A stretch of DNA of 64,000 bases from Henricia sp. BOLD:AAB3569. Taxonomy: Eukaryota; Echinodermata; Asteroidea; Spinulosida; Echinasteridae. The stretch lies in contig JBBELK010000992.1 in assembly GCA_037783545.1 (NCBI GenBank), positions 496,001 through 560,000 of the forward strand, written 5' to 3'. Under the pieces are notes generated by a model that was not told the DNA's origin, ran no database searches, and saw only the letters and a program-made list of their open reading frames with translations. The position numbers were made by a program, and so were the translations under genes. Shown here piece by piece: positions 54,310 through 63,870 of this stretch. Position 1 is the first letter of the stretch. Every line of letters begins with the position of its first letter.

Positions 54310-57300
54310 TGACAGTTTATAATAATAATAATAATAGAGATATTTATAACAGCGCCTTACGTAAAAATACCTCAAAGCGCTTCACAGTCCACAACACCAC
54401 CCAAAAGACATTACAAAATCAAGTTAATTTATAAAAATACAAAAAATATTAATCTACATAAATGTAACGACATCGCAATCCAGGCAGGTGACAAGGAAAC
54501 AGTTTTCAGAGGATACCACAAGAGGCGGGTTAAGGAGAATCCCCCAGACACACAGTACCCTGTCCAAATGGTCCCGCAAGGCCGGCCGTTTCCCTTGCAG
54601 TTTAAGGGCCCGGGCCCCGCCGGTATTTTTACAGGTCCGCTAACCTCCAGGTGATGAGGGGACGATGGTACTGAGGGTCAATCATCCACGCCCCGTCAAT
54701 GGTGCAGGACTAATAGGGCCCTCCCGATTTACTGCTCAATTCCATGCATGCAATAATAATTATAACATCAAGGTTTAAAGAGAGTGAATCTGGTTTTTGT
54801 TAATACATGGAAACAAGTTAATCACGTTGTATTGTCAAGACATTTTAAGAAAAGATGTGTTTTAAGAGAAGTTTTAAATATTGCCAGTGATTCAGCTTGA
54901 CGAATCCTAGCTGGCAGGTGATTCCACAGGTAAGCTGAAGCATGGGAGAAGGATCGCTCTCCATAAAACTTGGTGCGTGGATGAGTACTAGGAGGCCGGA
55001 GACGCACTTCACTGGAGGAACGCAAGTTCCTGACTGGCCTGTGAAGCTCCACCAGGTCAGTTATATAGTGGGGAGCTTGTTCATGAATGGCTTTGTAGGT
55101 AACCAGCAGCATCTTATAGGTGATCCTTTCTCTCACCGGCAACCAGTGAAGCTCATTTAGGAGTGGGGAGATGTGTATTCTACGAGGCAAGCGCAAAACC
55201 AGACGAGCTGCAGTGTTTTGCACTCGCTGCAACTTAGCAATCTCCTTCTCCGGCAAACCATGGAGCAGAGAATTGCAGGCATCAAGCCGTGATGTGACGA
55301 ATGCATGAACGAGTCTGACAGTGGTAGCCTCATCCAGGTATTTCCGAAGCTGTCCAATTTTCCTAATGCCCAGCAGAGCAGACTTGCACACACTGTTAAC
55401 GTGTGCGGTCATAGTGAGAGAGGAATCCATTATAACACCAAGGTTACGAGCAAGATTGGCTGGGTGAATAGCAGACTTTTCAATGCTGATGGCAGGTGAA
55501 CAGGGAACAGTATTGAACTTAGAGGTGAAGTGCAATACTTCAGTCTTGCGATCATTCAAAACTAATTTATTTAAATCGCACCAAGATTTGATGTCAACCA
55601 GACATGCCTCAATTGATCCAATAGCCTGATCACGATCTTTTGGGTCAAAGGTCAGATACACTTAAACATCATCAGCATATACAGCACACTGTAGATGATG
55701 AGCCATTATGATGTCTTGGATGGGAGAACTGTATAGGGAAAATAAAACTGGCCCTACGACGGAGCCTTGTGGGACGCCACAACTGATATGTGTAGATTCC
55801 GACACATTCCCCTTTACGGCCACAGCTTGGGTTCGATCCTGTAAATAAGACTTAAACCAACTCAAAGGAGTACCTAAGATGCCAAAGCGGTTGCAGAGAC
55901 GATCAATAAGCAGCTGGTGATCAATAGTGTCAAAAGCAGAACTAAAATCCAGCAGCACTAACATAGCCTCCTTCTGAACATCCAAAGCGGTCAAAATGTC
56001 ATTATGGACACGAAGAAGGGCCATCTCAGTACTGTAACCCTGTCGATATGCAGACTGCATAGAAGGGTATAGCCTGAACTCATCCAAGTACTCCTGAAGT
56101 TGAACCAAAGCCATTCTCTCAATAATCTTGGACAGATAAGGTAACTTTGAGATTGGACGGTAATTGGAGAGAACCTCTCTGTCAAGAGCAGAATTCTTCA
56201 GTAAAGGCGTTACCATAGCATGCTTGAGAGAGACAGGAAAATAACCTGGTGTCAGTGAAGCATTGATGATCTCTGTAATACATGGAACTAATTGGTTAGT
56301 ACAAGCCTTAAATATGTTGGTAGGTAGGGGATCCAGCGGGCAAGATGTTGCAGAGGTAGACTTCATCAACCTCAACACTTCATCTTCAGATACCTCACAT
56401 AATTCCCTGAAAGTACTGATGCAAGTTTCAGAAGCTTGGCCTACTTGAGCTCTAGGATTGACAGATTCCAAACCATTGCGAAGCTTGGCAACTTTGTAAT
56501 TGAAAAAACAAGCGAATGTGTCAGCAAGCTGTTTAGAACAGGTATGAGTAGGCAAGGCCTCGGACACCAGTGGCGATGAAAGCTTCTTAATTAGTCGGAA
56601 GAGCTCACGTTGATTTGCACCGGCTAGCTGGTTGGTGTGAAAATCAGATTTTGCCGAGAAAAGGAGACTTGAATATTGAGTGCATTTGTCCTTGTAAGAT
56701 TCCTTGTCCACGGTCAGACCAGATTTCAACCACCTTCGTTCACTCTTGCGCCGCTCTTGCTTAACAGTACGAAGTTCATCTGTGTACCAAGGAGAATGTG
56801 GTCGTAGTATTATATCTCGGGCTTTCACTGGGGCATGGTTATCGAGAATACTGTTGAGTGTGTCATTGAAATGGGCAACCAGGGAATCACAATCCCTCAT
56901 CGTAGTTTGGTATAGTAGTGAATTGGCATCATTCTGGAACTGGTCCAAGTCAATGTCCCGAATCCTACGAGAAGAGATAATTTTCCGACTCGGTGGAGGA
57001 CGATCAATGTTTAGCTGACACTTAATGACTGCATGATCAGATGGTAGGTCATGATGAATGGATGGAGAGGTAACAAGGTTCTCATCACGCCTGGATATCA
57101 GTAAGTCAAGAGTATGATTACCAGCATGGGTGGGACCTGATACGTGCTGCTCCAAACCATACAATTCCAATGTGTTCTTAAATGATGTAGCTTCATTGTT
57201 ATCAGTAGCATCGACATGGACATTGAAGTCACCAGCTAGCAACAAATGGTGAACTGATGAGGTAATTTCCATCAGTGACGAGAATTCATCAAGAAACATA

Positions 57301-57905
57301 GATGTAGTAAGTTGGTTTTTACGGCTCGGAGGCGGTCGATAGACAACTACTAAACGAAGGGAGGATGACAGTGGTGAAGTCACATCAAGGTCAAGTAACT
57401 CCATTGACTTAAACCCATTAGTCGAGTGAGACACAATTTTAAAGCCAGAGCGGACAAGAACAGCCACACCTCCACCTTTTCCATGTGTACGGGGACAATG
57501 GTGAATACTGACATTAGGCAACATATTTTGAATGTCTGCGATAGTATGGTTATCACGGGTATCCCCAGATAACCATGTCTCCGTAATGGCCACAATATCA
57601 AGTTGATTAGTGATAATAAAATCGCAAAGTGCCACAGACTTAGTTTTAGCTTTAAGAGATCTAGCGTTCCACAATGCAAAACGTACTGATGGGGGAGCTG
57701 AGGTATGACACGAAACATAAACAAGATTCGCCTTATTAACGGTAAATTTTAAATCACCCTGCCTATTCCTAATCTTTGCAGGAACCAGTGAATAGGTTCG
57801 ACGGTCATTTTGATAACCACAATTAGATGCTGCCAGGGTTGGTTTTCTAGCTCTTATAGTAATGCCAATTTTACGCCTTTTATGCGTGCCACCACGACTT
57901 CCACG
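54310..57905 (-). mobile_element. L2/CR1-type LINE
   Basis: Minus-strand element whose 3' UTR ends GAAGCGCTTTGAGG..AAGGCGCTGTTATAAAT then an (ATT)n tail (54318-54335 on plus). This is the well-known terminal stem-loop plus microsatellite of L2/CR1-like LINEs in deuterostomes. Coding sequence extends to about 57905, where the 5' part may be truncated. Confidence 0.9.
54822..57905 (-). pseudogene. L2/CR1-type ORF2 (APE endonuclease + RT), one internal nonsense codon
   Basis: Open from about 57905 to 54822 except for one TAA at about 55659-55661. Order: a basic lead-in (THKRRKIGITIRARKP), endonuclease (LWNARSLKAKTKS, VAITETWLSGD, GKGGGVAVLVRSGFK, LLLAGDFNVHVDATD, LPSDHAVIKC), connector (PWYTDELRTVKQERRKSERR), RT (CPLDPLPTNIFKACTNQLVP, LSNYRPISKLPYLSKIIERM, LVLLDFSSAFDTIDHQLLID, SCGVPQGSVVGPVLFSLYSS, AVYADDV-stop-VYLTFDP) and thumb/C-terminus (NLGVIMDSSLTM, LQRVQNTAARLVL, WLPVRERITYKMLLVTYKAI, YGERSFSHASAYLWNHLPA). 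In relatives the codon after YADD(V/T) is Gln, so the stop is explained by a single CAA-to-TAA change. No other lesion is visible. Confidence 0.9.
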
Positions 57906-58684
57906 ATATAGGCAATATATCAGATGGCAATAAACCTGTGCACTGAACCCCCTTCACAGTTCACTTTTTGTGTTGTAGATGCACCACACTTCGTGCAAAA
58001 TAAGTCGGCATGTTTTTCTATTTCCTAGTTTTTATTTGCATGCCGGGTGCAGTGGAGTATCAACAGGGTGTAGAGTATACCAAAAATGTTACCCGACTCA
58101 TTGAAATACAGGAATACGATAAATACAGGGAAAATTTCCATCTAAATCTATTGTATTCCGCACTTTGAGGCAGGTTACATGCTCCCGTATATCTCCACTG
58201 CAGGCAGTATTGCACGGCAAATAACACGCAAATAAAAACCACAAAATGTAAGAAAATGCCCACTTCCGTTCACGACATGTGGATTAGCTACTTCCCGTTC
58301 AAGTCGGCACTGCACTGGACAGACTCCAGTACATATTTCGACATAACGCCGGCTAAAAGTTGTCATTTCGTACAAACGGCACAACTACAAAAAGCGCACT
58401 GCGCAGTTTGAATTTACTGCAGTGATTTCCCAGCATGCAACGAAAATGGTACTCGCTATCAACGCCGCGTAATTGCTCCCGCATACGTGCTTAAGTGGTC
58501 CAGTAGCCCCACTCTCCCCTATATATTTGGCCTGCACCTGCTGCTAAAGAGTATATACATGTACATGTACATCAAATATCCAAAAATTAATAAAACACGT
58601 AAAACTGTCAAGTCCATCGTTTGCCTTTATTTAGTGTCCTTTATACCCAAATTTGTTTTTTTTTTAAAACTTTTAACATAATAA
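57906..58684. other. No recognised feature
   Basis: Holds a few GTACATGTAC-like palindromes (58558-58572) but no gene or complete element. Confidence 0.4.
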
Positions 58685-58980
58685 ATTAATCAACTGTTGG
58701 TAAAATATTGCCCAATTACTGTGAACAGCATTTCAGTAAAATGTCTAACCAACAGAACTGCATAGTTAAAATTTGCCCAACTCACCATTAACCAACAGAT
58801 TGATTAAAATAAAATTAACCAATAATTTGTTAAAAAGTTTAACCAACCACGTATTAAAATTTAACCAACCTGGGTTGGTTAAGGTTTTAACCAACTGTTG
58901 GGATGTTCAACTGGTAATACATGGTTGGTTAACATTTTCACCAAGTTGGTTAAAAATGTTAACCAACGTTCTGAGAGTGT
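58685..58980. repeat. Cluster of TTAACCAAC / GTTGGTTAA motifs
   Basis: The heptamer AACCAAC or its complement occurs about a dozen times in both orientations, ending in GTTAACCAACGTTCTGAGAG-TGT. The repeated mirrored word suggests a decayed element with subterminal repeats. Confidence 0.75.
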
Positions 58981-59786
58981 ATAAAGTGTGTATTAAATTT
59001 GTTATGACAATAAAACATTGGCATGTCAGTAGACGTTGAATTTTCCAACACGACATTGGTATTTCAATTACCACGGCAACAAATGTTGTCCATAGCGTGG
59101 GAGATAGTTTGTCCGGTTGTTGAGCATGTCAGCCATTTTTAAAACCAAAAATAACGGTTATCCTCAAAATGGCAAACAAAATAACTCATGAGATTACACA
59201 ACTGTTGAGCTTTACTACATGCCCAAATGTTGGTAAAGGACAGTTCGCTCAATTGTTGGGTATTTTATTTGACCAATGTTGGTGGGCAATGTTTTGCCCA
59301 GACGTCGGATGAGTTAACTATTCGACCAATGTCGAAGGGTTAGGCATTTTTGGCCAACTAGCGTGTCGCGTTAAATGAGATCAGGCGAGTTTTTATTGCA
59401 GGTTCTTTGTCTTAATTGTAATACATGTATGTTCTCTTTCATTTTATCAGTTCGATCTTGTACCCCAAAATGACCTGTCTCAGTACCAAGGCATCAATAT
59501 ACGTGTAATCATACTAGGACTGGGAATGGCTGTGCCAGGCATACGTTAAATAACACTGGGCAAAACATTGCCCACCAACATCGGCTGCGCAATAGCGAAA
59601 TAGATTGATGATAAATTAAAAGAAATACAGGATTGCAGATGTGCTTTCGATTTCGAGCTAAAATGAAATGTCATTAGGCTAAATTCACGCACATTCGGGA
59701 AATCGTATATGCTGATTTGTTTACGACTGAATGTACCTTCTAAAATAGAATTATCATTTGTTAAATATAAACAGAGATTTTAAACG
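58981..59786. other. Region downstream of PIK3C3, no gene seen
   Basis: Words such as TTGCCCA and CAACATTGG recur in both orientations (59260-59350, 59560-59590), probably more of the preceding element. Part may be PIK3C3 3' UTR. Confidence 0.4.
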
Positions 59787-59792
59787 TTTATT
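59787..59792 (-). terminator. Candidate poly(A) signal for PIK3C3
   Basis: AATAAA on the minus strand about 370 nt downstream of the PIK3C3 stop codon. It is the first canonical hexamer I noticed, in AT-rich DNA where chance matches are common; another lies near 59391. Confidence 0.3.
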
Positions 59793-59896
59793 CTATTTCG
59801 CACGAAAACGAATGCTTCTTTTACTAACAAATGTACACATTTTCCAAAATTGTCCGGGAAAACCTATATTAAACAGATGATACTTTGGATTAAATA

Positions 59897-59947
59897 CGAA
59901 GCTCCATGCCTTTGCGATGGAGCTGCGTATTACGTGGCACGAATTCG
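59897..59947. repeat. Fragment of the TTAA palindromic element
   Basis: AAGCTCCATGCCTTTGCGAT, GGAGCTGCGTATTACGTGGC matches the centre and one arm of the element at 63151-63283. Confidence 0.75.
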
Positions 59948-60163
59948 ACGAGAGAATAATAGATTTAGTTAGTATTTTATCAAGATATAATGTTTACAAT
60001 GTTTACCGGTATAACCGGTAGAATCGCCCCAAAATTTGATAATACATGTACATGTATATGGTATTTAAGGATAACCTCTTTGTATTTTTGTTGCAGGCTA
60101 AATTATAAAAAAAATGTTCGAAATCCTGCAGTCAGGCAATTGAAGTAAGGTACTCTTTAGGAA

Positions 60164-60178
60164 TCACCTTCTCCAGTA
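60164..60178 (-). CDS. PIK3C3: PIK3C3/VPS34 terminal coding exon (YWRR stop)
   Basis: Minus-strand TACTGGAGAAGGTGA preceded by a perfect acceptor (long pyrimidine run then ACAG). It supplies Tyr-Trp-Arg-Arg-stop, completing the characteristic HKFAQ-YWR-(K/R) end of Vps34. Only 15 coding bases, so it would be missed by ORF or similarity searches. The 3' UTR then continues to lower coordinates. Confidence 0.88.
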   Translation of the reverse strand, partial: YWRR

Positions 60179-60418
60179 CTGTAAAAATAAAAAAGAGAAA
60201 ATAATGTCATACAGAATGATAAAATTATGAAAATACAAGAATTATTGGCTTACTAAATTTAAAATTGAACTACACCCTCCCCCACCCCAAAATGATTTAA
60301 ATTGTTAGCACTTACTGAAAGCACAATGTGTCTATTACTCAGTATTTTTAAATGTGGGATGAGAGAAAAACTCAAAGCTTTTGTTTTTAGTGAATGACTA
60401 ACAGATTTGAATAGTTAC

Positions 60419-60544
60419 CTGTGCAAACTTGTGAATTTGCTCGACGACTGCAGCAAACACGGCGCCAACACTAACATCTATCAGATTCTGCATGTATTGC
60501 ACTGCTTCCTCGTCCGTTAAATCTAGCCGGAATTTATCTTGAAG
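60419..60544 (-). CDS. PIK3C3: PIK3C3/VPS34 penultimate exon
   Basis: Exon of exactly 42 codons with acceptor TATTACAG before 60544 and donor GTAACT after 60419. It reads [20 protein letters not shown], then [20 protein letters not shown] and AQ. This is the extreme C-terminus of the class III phosphatidylinositol 3-kinase Vps34, whose C-terminal helix (ka12) contacts membrane and regulates lipid-kinase activity in autophagy and endosomal sorting. Both ends are in phase 0, and the terminal exon follows 240 bp downstream. No further upstream exon was recognised before base 64000; the intervening DNA holds a Tc1 remnant and a Penelope-like element. Gene name is given because the motif DKFRLDL-x-DEEAV and [13 protein letters not shown] are close to invariant in this protein. 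Confidence 0.92.
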
Positions 60545-60671
60545 CTGTAATATATTGTAAATAAGTGAACCATAGGATTTATAAAACTCTCATTCACATA
60601 CAAAATTAGATTAATGGATCAAAATACTTTAAGAGCCAGCCAGATAAAAATTGCATGGTCCGACACCGTAC
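60545..60671. other. PIK3C3 intron, proximal part
   Basis: Intronic by position; no feature besides the acceptor of the exon at 60544. Confidence 0.6.
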
Positions 60672-61240
60672 ACTACCCATCAAAACGTTGTAAACACCTT
60701 GAATGTTTCAGGTTTTTGAAAAGAAAACGTATAATTTTGTGAAAGCAAATGTTGGTGTATTCTAACAAAAGGCAATATATACATGTTAATTTTAGTGCCA
60801 TCTTCGGCCTCGGCAGTGGGCTTTATCAACAAATTGGAGAGCATGCAAAAAGAAACGGCTAAACTTTATGATGTTCATCAAAAAATCCCCCCTTAGCAGC
60901 TATGACAGCTACACACAATCTCTGCATCCTTATTGTCAGTTTATCCAAACATTCAGTGGAAATACGCCTCTTTTAAGACTCTCCAGAGGTTTTATTGGCT
61001 GGTTGGGCATTTCTTTCTGACCTTAAGATCCAACTCCTCCCAGAGCAGGTCAATGGGATTAAGATCAGGTGACTTGGCAGGCCGTTCCATGATGGACAGT
61101 ATACTCCAGATGTCTGCTTTCTCTCCAGATACCCCTTACACCTCCGTTTGCTTTAATAGCTTGGTTTATTATGAATAAACAAAATAATACATTTCCTTCT
61201 CAAAAACCTAAAACTGTCAAGGTGTTTCCAAAGTTGATGG
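60672..61240 (-). mobile_element. Internally deleted Tc1-like transposon
   Basis: The TIRs (CACTACCCATCAAAACGTTG, AAACACCTTGA at the left; mirror of CACTACCCATCAACTTTGGA, AACACCTTGA at the right) are about 65 bp each. It retains only the 3' part of the transposase gene, so it is a deletion derivative of about 570 bp in an intron of PIK3C3. Confidence 0.85.
60864..61105 (-). pseudogene. Tc1-like transposase C-terminal remnant
   Basis: Minus strand. IMERPAKSPDLNPIDLLWEE then LDLKVRKKCPTSQ corresponds to the W-P-A-x-SPDLNPIE-x-LW-x-E-L motif carrying the last catalytic residue of the DDE triad. After a frameshift and stop comes ECLDKLTIRMQRLCVAVIAA and KGGFFDEHHKV-stop, the usual Tc1 C-terminus. 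Upstream domains are deleted. Confidence 0.85.
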
Positions 61241-61429
61241 GTAGTGCATGTACATTTGTACATGTCGCACACTATATATAGGCAGACAGACTGAGCTATG
61301 AAAGGCCCCCTCAAGTTTTCTCTCAGACCCAAACGTTTTCTTTGTCTATACATTGCAGGGATTTGTAACTGGGCAAAGGAACAAATAACATTTGACGAGA
61401 TTTATTATTATTATTATTTTCTTGCTATT

Positions 61430-61555
61430 GAAACCAACAGTAGTAAGGGACAGGAGGGTTCTGGAGCTGAACTCGAAATCAACTCAAAAACCCCTACCGA
61501 CGTTAGAGGTCGACCTCTCTAAACCAATCTCATTATATATAATTCATGATCCAAG
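61430..61555 (+). repeat. Dispersed SINE-like repeat, copy 1
   Basis: AGTAGTAAGGGACAGGAGGG through ACGTTAGAGGTCGACCTCTC to CTCATTATATATAATTCATG. Inverted copy at 63558-63770. Confidence 0.75.
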
Positions 61556-62021
61556 AAAAATGATATTTTAAAATCTATTTATGATAATATTCTTTCTATA
61601 TAAAAATGATTGACGAACCCGAAACGACGTTTTGCAAGATGTGTGGTAAATTAAAAGATACTGATGAATTGAACATTAAGAATAACGGCATCAGGACTAA
61701 GGGCTGCAAATAATGTTTGCAAAAAAAGTAAATGCTATGAATGTGGTGGAATTGAAATCTGTCAAGATAACAGAATAAAAGAACAGTGCATAGAATGCAC
61801 GACTGCCGACTTTGCTTAGATCCTACAGTATAAAGATAACAATTAAGCAATGGATGTTTTAGTTGTCGTCAAACCAACCAAACATACATGTATGAAATAT
61901 ACGACCCAGACCATTTTATTGATCGAGATTTTCCTCACGCTTGCGAGCGACAGAGTAATCAGGGATGTGATTTGTTCCGGTCGTACTGCAAAATCGGAAA
62001 ATAGAATTAAGTAACGACAAA

Positions 62022-62066
62022 GACATGCTAAAGCTTTTCGACTTGCACTCATCAGCGCATGCAAAA
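62022..62066 (-). ncRNA. Hammerhead-ribozyme-like core in PLE left repeat
   Basis: Minus strand GCATGCG-CTGATGA-GTGCAAGTC-GAAA-AGCTTTA-GCATGT. CUGAUGA and GAAA are the invariant core boxes. GCAUGC/GCAUGU can pair as helix I, and AAGCUU is self-complementary and could form a minimal or dimeric helix III. Helix II (GUG..GUC) is weak. Hammerheads are reported from PLE terminal repeats, which raises the prior; activity is not shown. Confidence 0.4.
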
Positions 62067-62095
62067 CGCAAGAAATGGCGTGGGTACGCTATTGA

Positions 62096-62746
62096 CGTAA
62101 ATATCGATGTAAATATCCAGTCTATCCTGTAAATATCAAGTCTATCCTGCGCGAAAACGGCTACCCCGAATCTGTCATAAGCAAGCAAGTATCCCTCTCA
62201 CTTGCAAACTGCTCTAATAAACCGCGACCTCACGGACCGAACAAATGTTCCGTGTACCTCAAAGTACCGTGGGGAGGAAAAGTTTCCCAAACGTTCGAGC
62301 AACAAGTGACGGAAGCCGTGACTCGCGCCTACTACACCGTTCAGCCACGTGTAATATTCACTGCGCGAAAGTTACTTCCGGCAGTCCGTAAAGACGTACT
62401 ACCTACCATACAACTTAACAATGTTATTTATGAGTTTGGGTGCCGATGTGAAGCTTGGTACCAAGGACGTACGTCTCAAAGACTGGAGGATCGCAATAAA
62501 CAGCATGTCCCATCCTCCATCCGCAGCAACGTGCCTGCTTCCCGCAAACAGCCGTCGCGTGTCTACAAGAACGCTTGCAAAGCTGCAACACAGCCCGAAT
62601 GCACATCTGCTATAGGACAACACTTGCTTGATCACCGCGAGTGCTCGAAACAATACAGCGAACAGCAGTTCATGGAACTGGCCAGTGCACGCAGTATCAT
62701 GCATCTGCACATGCTCGAAGCTATATACATATATATACTTCACTAA
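62096..62746 (+). pseudogene. PLE C-terminal GIY-YIG endonuclease fragment
   Basis: Open frame without its own start. It covers ILRENGYPESVISKQ, LKVPWGGKVSQTFEQQVTEA, VTRAYYTVQPRVIFTARKLL and the GIY-YIG part NNVIYEFGCRCEAWYQGRTS then QRLEDRNKQHVPSSI, with CKAATQPECTSAIGQHLLDH and HLHMLEAIYIYI. The two family Tyr-containing motifs appear as VIYEF and AWYQGRT, followed by the conserved Arg in LEDR. The C-x-C pair is typical of Penelope/Neptune-type linkers. Only the linker and nuclease remain (217 codons); the upstream reverse transcriptase is absent, consistent with 5' truncation. Confidence 0.88.
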
Positions 62747-62921
62747 ACCTGTATTATGTCGCCAGAAAGAATTTGTTCACACGATACATGTAGTCTAACG
62801 GCGCATGCGCAGTAGCGTACTTCCTGCTGTTGCCAGCTGACCAATAAGCGCGTAGCATTCTGCACGTCATCACCGCTCTTCAGCCTTATATTTACATCGA
62901 TAGCGTACCCACGCCATTTCT

Positions 62922-62967
62922 TGCGTTTTGCTCTGATGATGCAAGTCGAAAAGCTTTAGCATGTTTT
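62922..62967 (+). ncRNA. Hammerhead-ribozyme-like core in PLE right repeat
   Basis: Plus strand TTTTGCT-CTGATGA-TGCAAGTC-GAAA-AGCTTT-AGCATG. Helix I could be UGCU/AGCA with the cleavage site after UUU. Helix III is again AAGCUU. Helix II is one base shorter than in the left copy. The core boxes are unchanged between the two diverged repeats. Confidence 0.4.
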
Positions 62968-63106
62968 TGTCGTTACTTAATTCTATTTTCTGGAATAATC
63001 TTTGTCCGAAACCAATGAGACAAAAGAAAGTTCCGGGAAAAAGCAGAACAATCACATCCCTGTGTAATGGGCACTTTTGAGGAATCCTTGGTTTAATTAA
63101 GTACCT

Positions 63107-63471
63107 TGGGCCAATTTCATAAAGGTGTTTAAGCCCAAAAATTTGCTTAAAGGCACAGGCTCGTCAGCAATGCGCGCGCGCCAAATTCGTGCCACGAAAT
63201 ACGCAGCTCCATGCCTTTGCTATGGAGCTGCGTATTTCACAGCACAAATTTGGCGTGCGCGCTTTGCTGACGAGCCTGTGCCTTTAAGTGCAAAAAACTT
63301 TGGCTCAGTAGAGAATGTTACTAGTAAAATATTCATGTATAGAAATAGTGTTTGACCATGAGTGTTAGAGGACTGTTTTGTTACCATGACAATCACATTA
63401 CATTTTTGCTGGTAACCTCATTTTATCAAGCAAGGTTTTTCATGCTTAAGCAGCTCTATGAAATTGGCCCC
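63107..63471. mobile_element. MITE of the GGGGCCAATTTCAT family, copy 2, with nested insertion
   Basis: The ends TTGGGCCAATTTCATAAAGG and (reverse complement) TGGGGCCAATTTCATAGAGC pair, followed by TTTAAGCCCAAAAATTTGC. It is interrupted by the 133-bp palindromic element at 63151-63283. Confidence 0.82.
63151..63283. mobile_element. 133-bp palindromic element with TTAA target duplication
   Basis: TTAA (63147-63150) and TTAA (63284-63287) flank AGGCACAGGCTCGTCAGCA / mirror, a near-perfect hairpin with ATACGCAGCTCCATGCC around its centre. TTAA duplication is the piggyBac (and Kolobok) signature. A fragment of the same hairpin core is at about 59897-59947. Confidence 0.85.
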
Positions 63472-63557
63472 AGAAAGAAGAAATAATAATAATTGTTTTA
63501 AAGGGTTGATTGAAGACTGTGAATTATGTTACTACCAAGACTAAGGTTGAACTGCAG

Positions 63558-63770
63558 TATAACGGATTATGAATTATAATATATAATGAGATGAGGGGTT
63601 TAGAGAGGTCGACCTCTAACGTTGGTGTTCTAGAGTCGATTTCGGGTTGTCCTCCAGGACCATCCTCTACCTTACTACTCCAAGGATTCCTCAAAAGTAT
63701 AGGGGAAACCCACGGAATCAAGCAGGGACTGAGAACCCAATCCACATACTGACACGGACGGGATACGAAC
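63558..63770 (-). repeat. Dispersed SINE-like repeat, copy 2
   Basis: Minus-sense version of 61430-61555, longer at the 5' side, where GGTTCGTATCCCGTCC resembles a tRNA B box. The A-box region is replaced by the palindromic micro-MITE at 63781. Could be a tRNA-derived SINE. Confidence 0.6.
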
Positions 63771-63780
63771 CAGAGCCAGA

Positions 63781-63870
63781 CACTATGAACAACTAACAAT
63801 GAAAATTGGGCACAAGCCATTGTAAATAACAATGGTTTGTGCAAATTTTCATTGTTAGTTGCTCATAGTG
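63781..63870. mobile_element. 90-bp near-perfect palindrome (micro-MITE), copy 2
   Basis: Starts CACTATGAACAACTAACAAT and ends with the inverse ATTGTTAGTTGCTCATAGTG. Same family as 16794-16879 with a few substitutions; here the CACTATG/CATAGTG ends are complete. Confidence 0.85.

Larger units (their letters stand above)
61995..62998 (+). mobile_element. 5'-truncated Penelope-like element (PLE) with inverted terminal repeats
   Basis: About 110 bp at 61995-62110 is the inverted repeat of 62885-62998 (GTTACTTAATTCTATTTTC, CTAAAGCTTTTCGACTTGCA, TGGCGTGGGTACGCTAT). Terminal pseudo-LTRs in direct or inverted arrangement are a known property of PLEs, and the frame between them is the PLE C-terminus. 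The RT domain is missing. Confidence 0.85.

Noticed and set aside
60933-61178. Plus-strand 81-codon frame
   Set aside because: Antisense shadow of the Tc1 transposase remnant.
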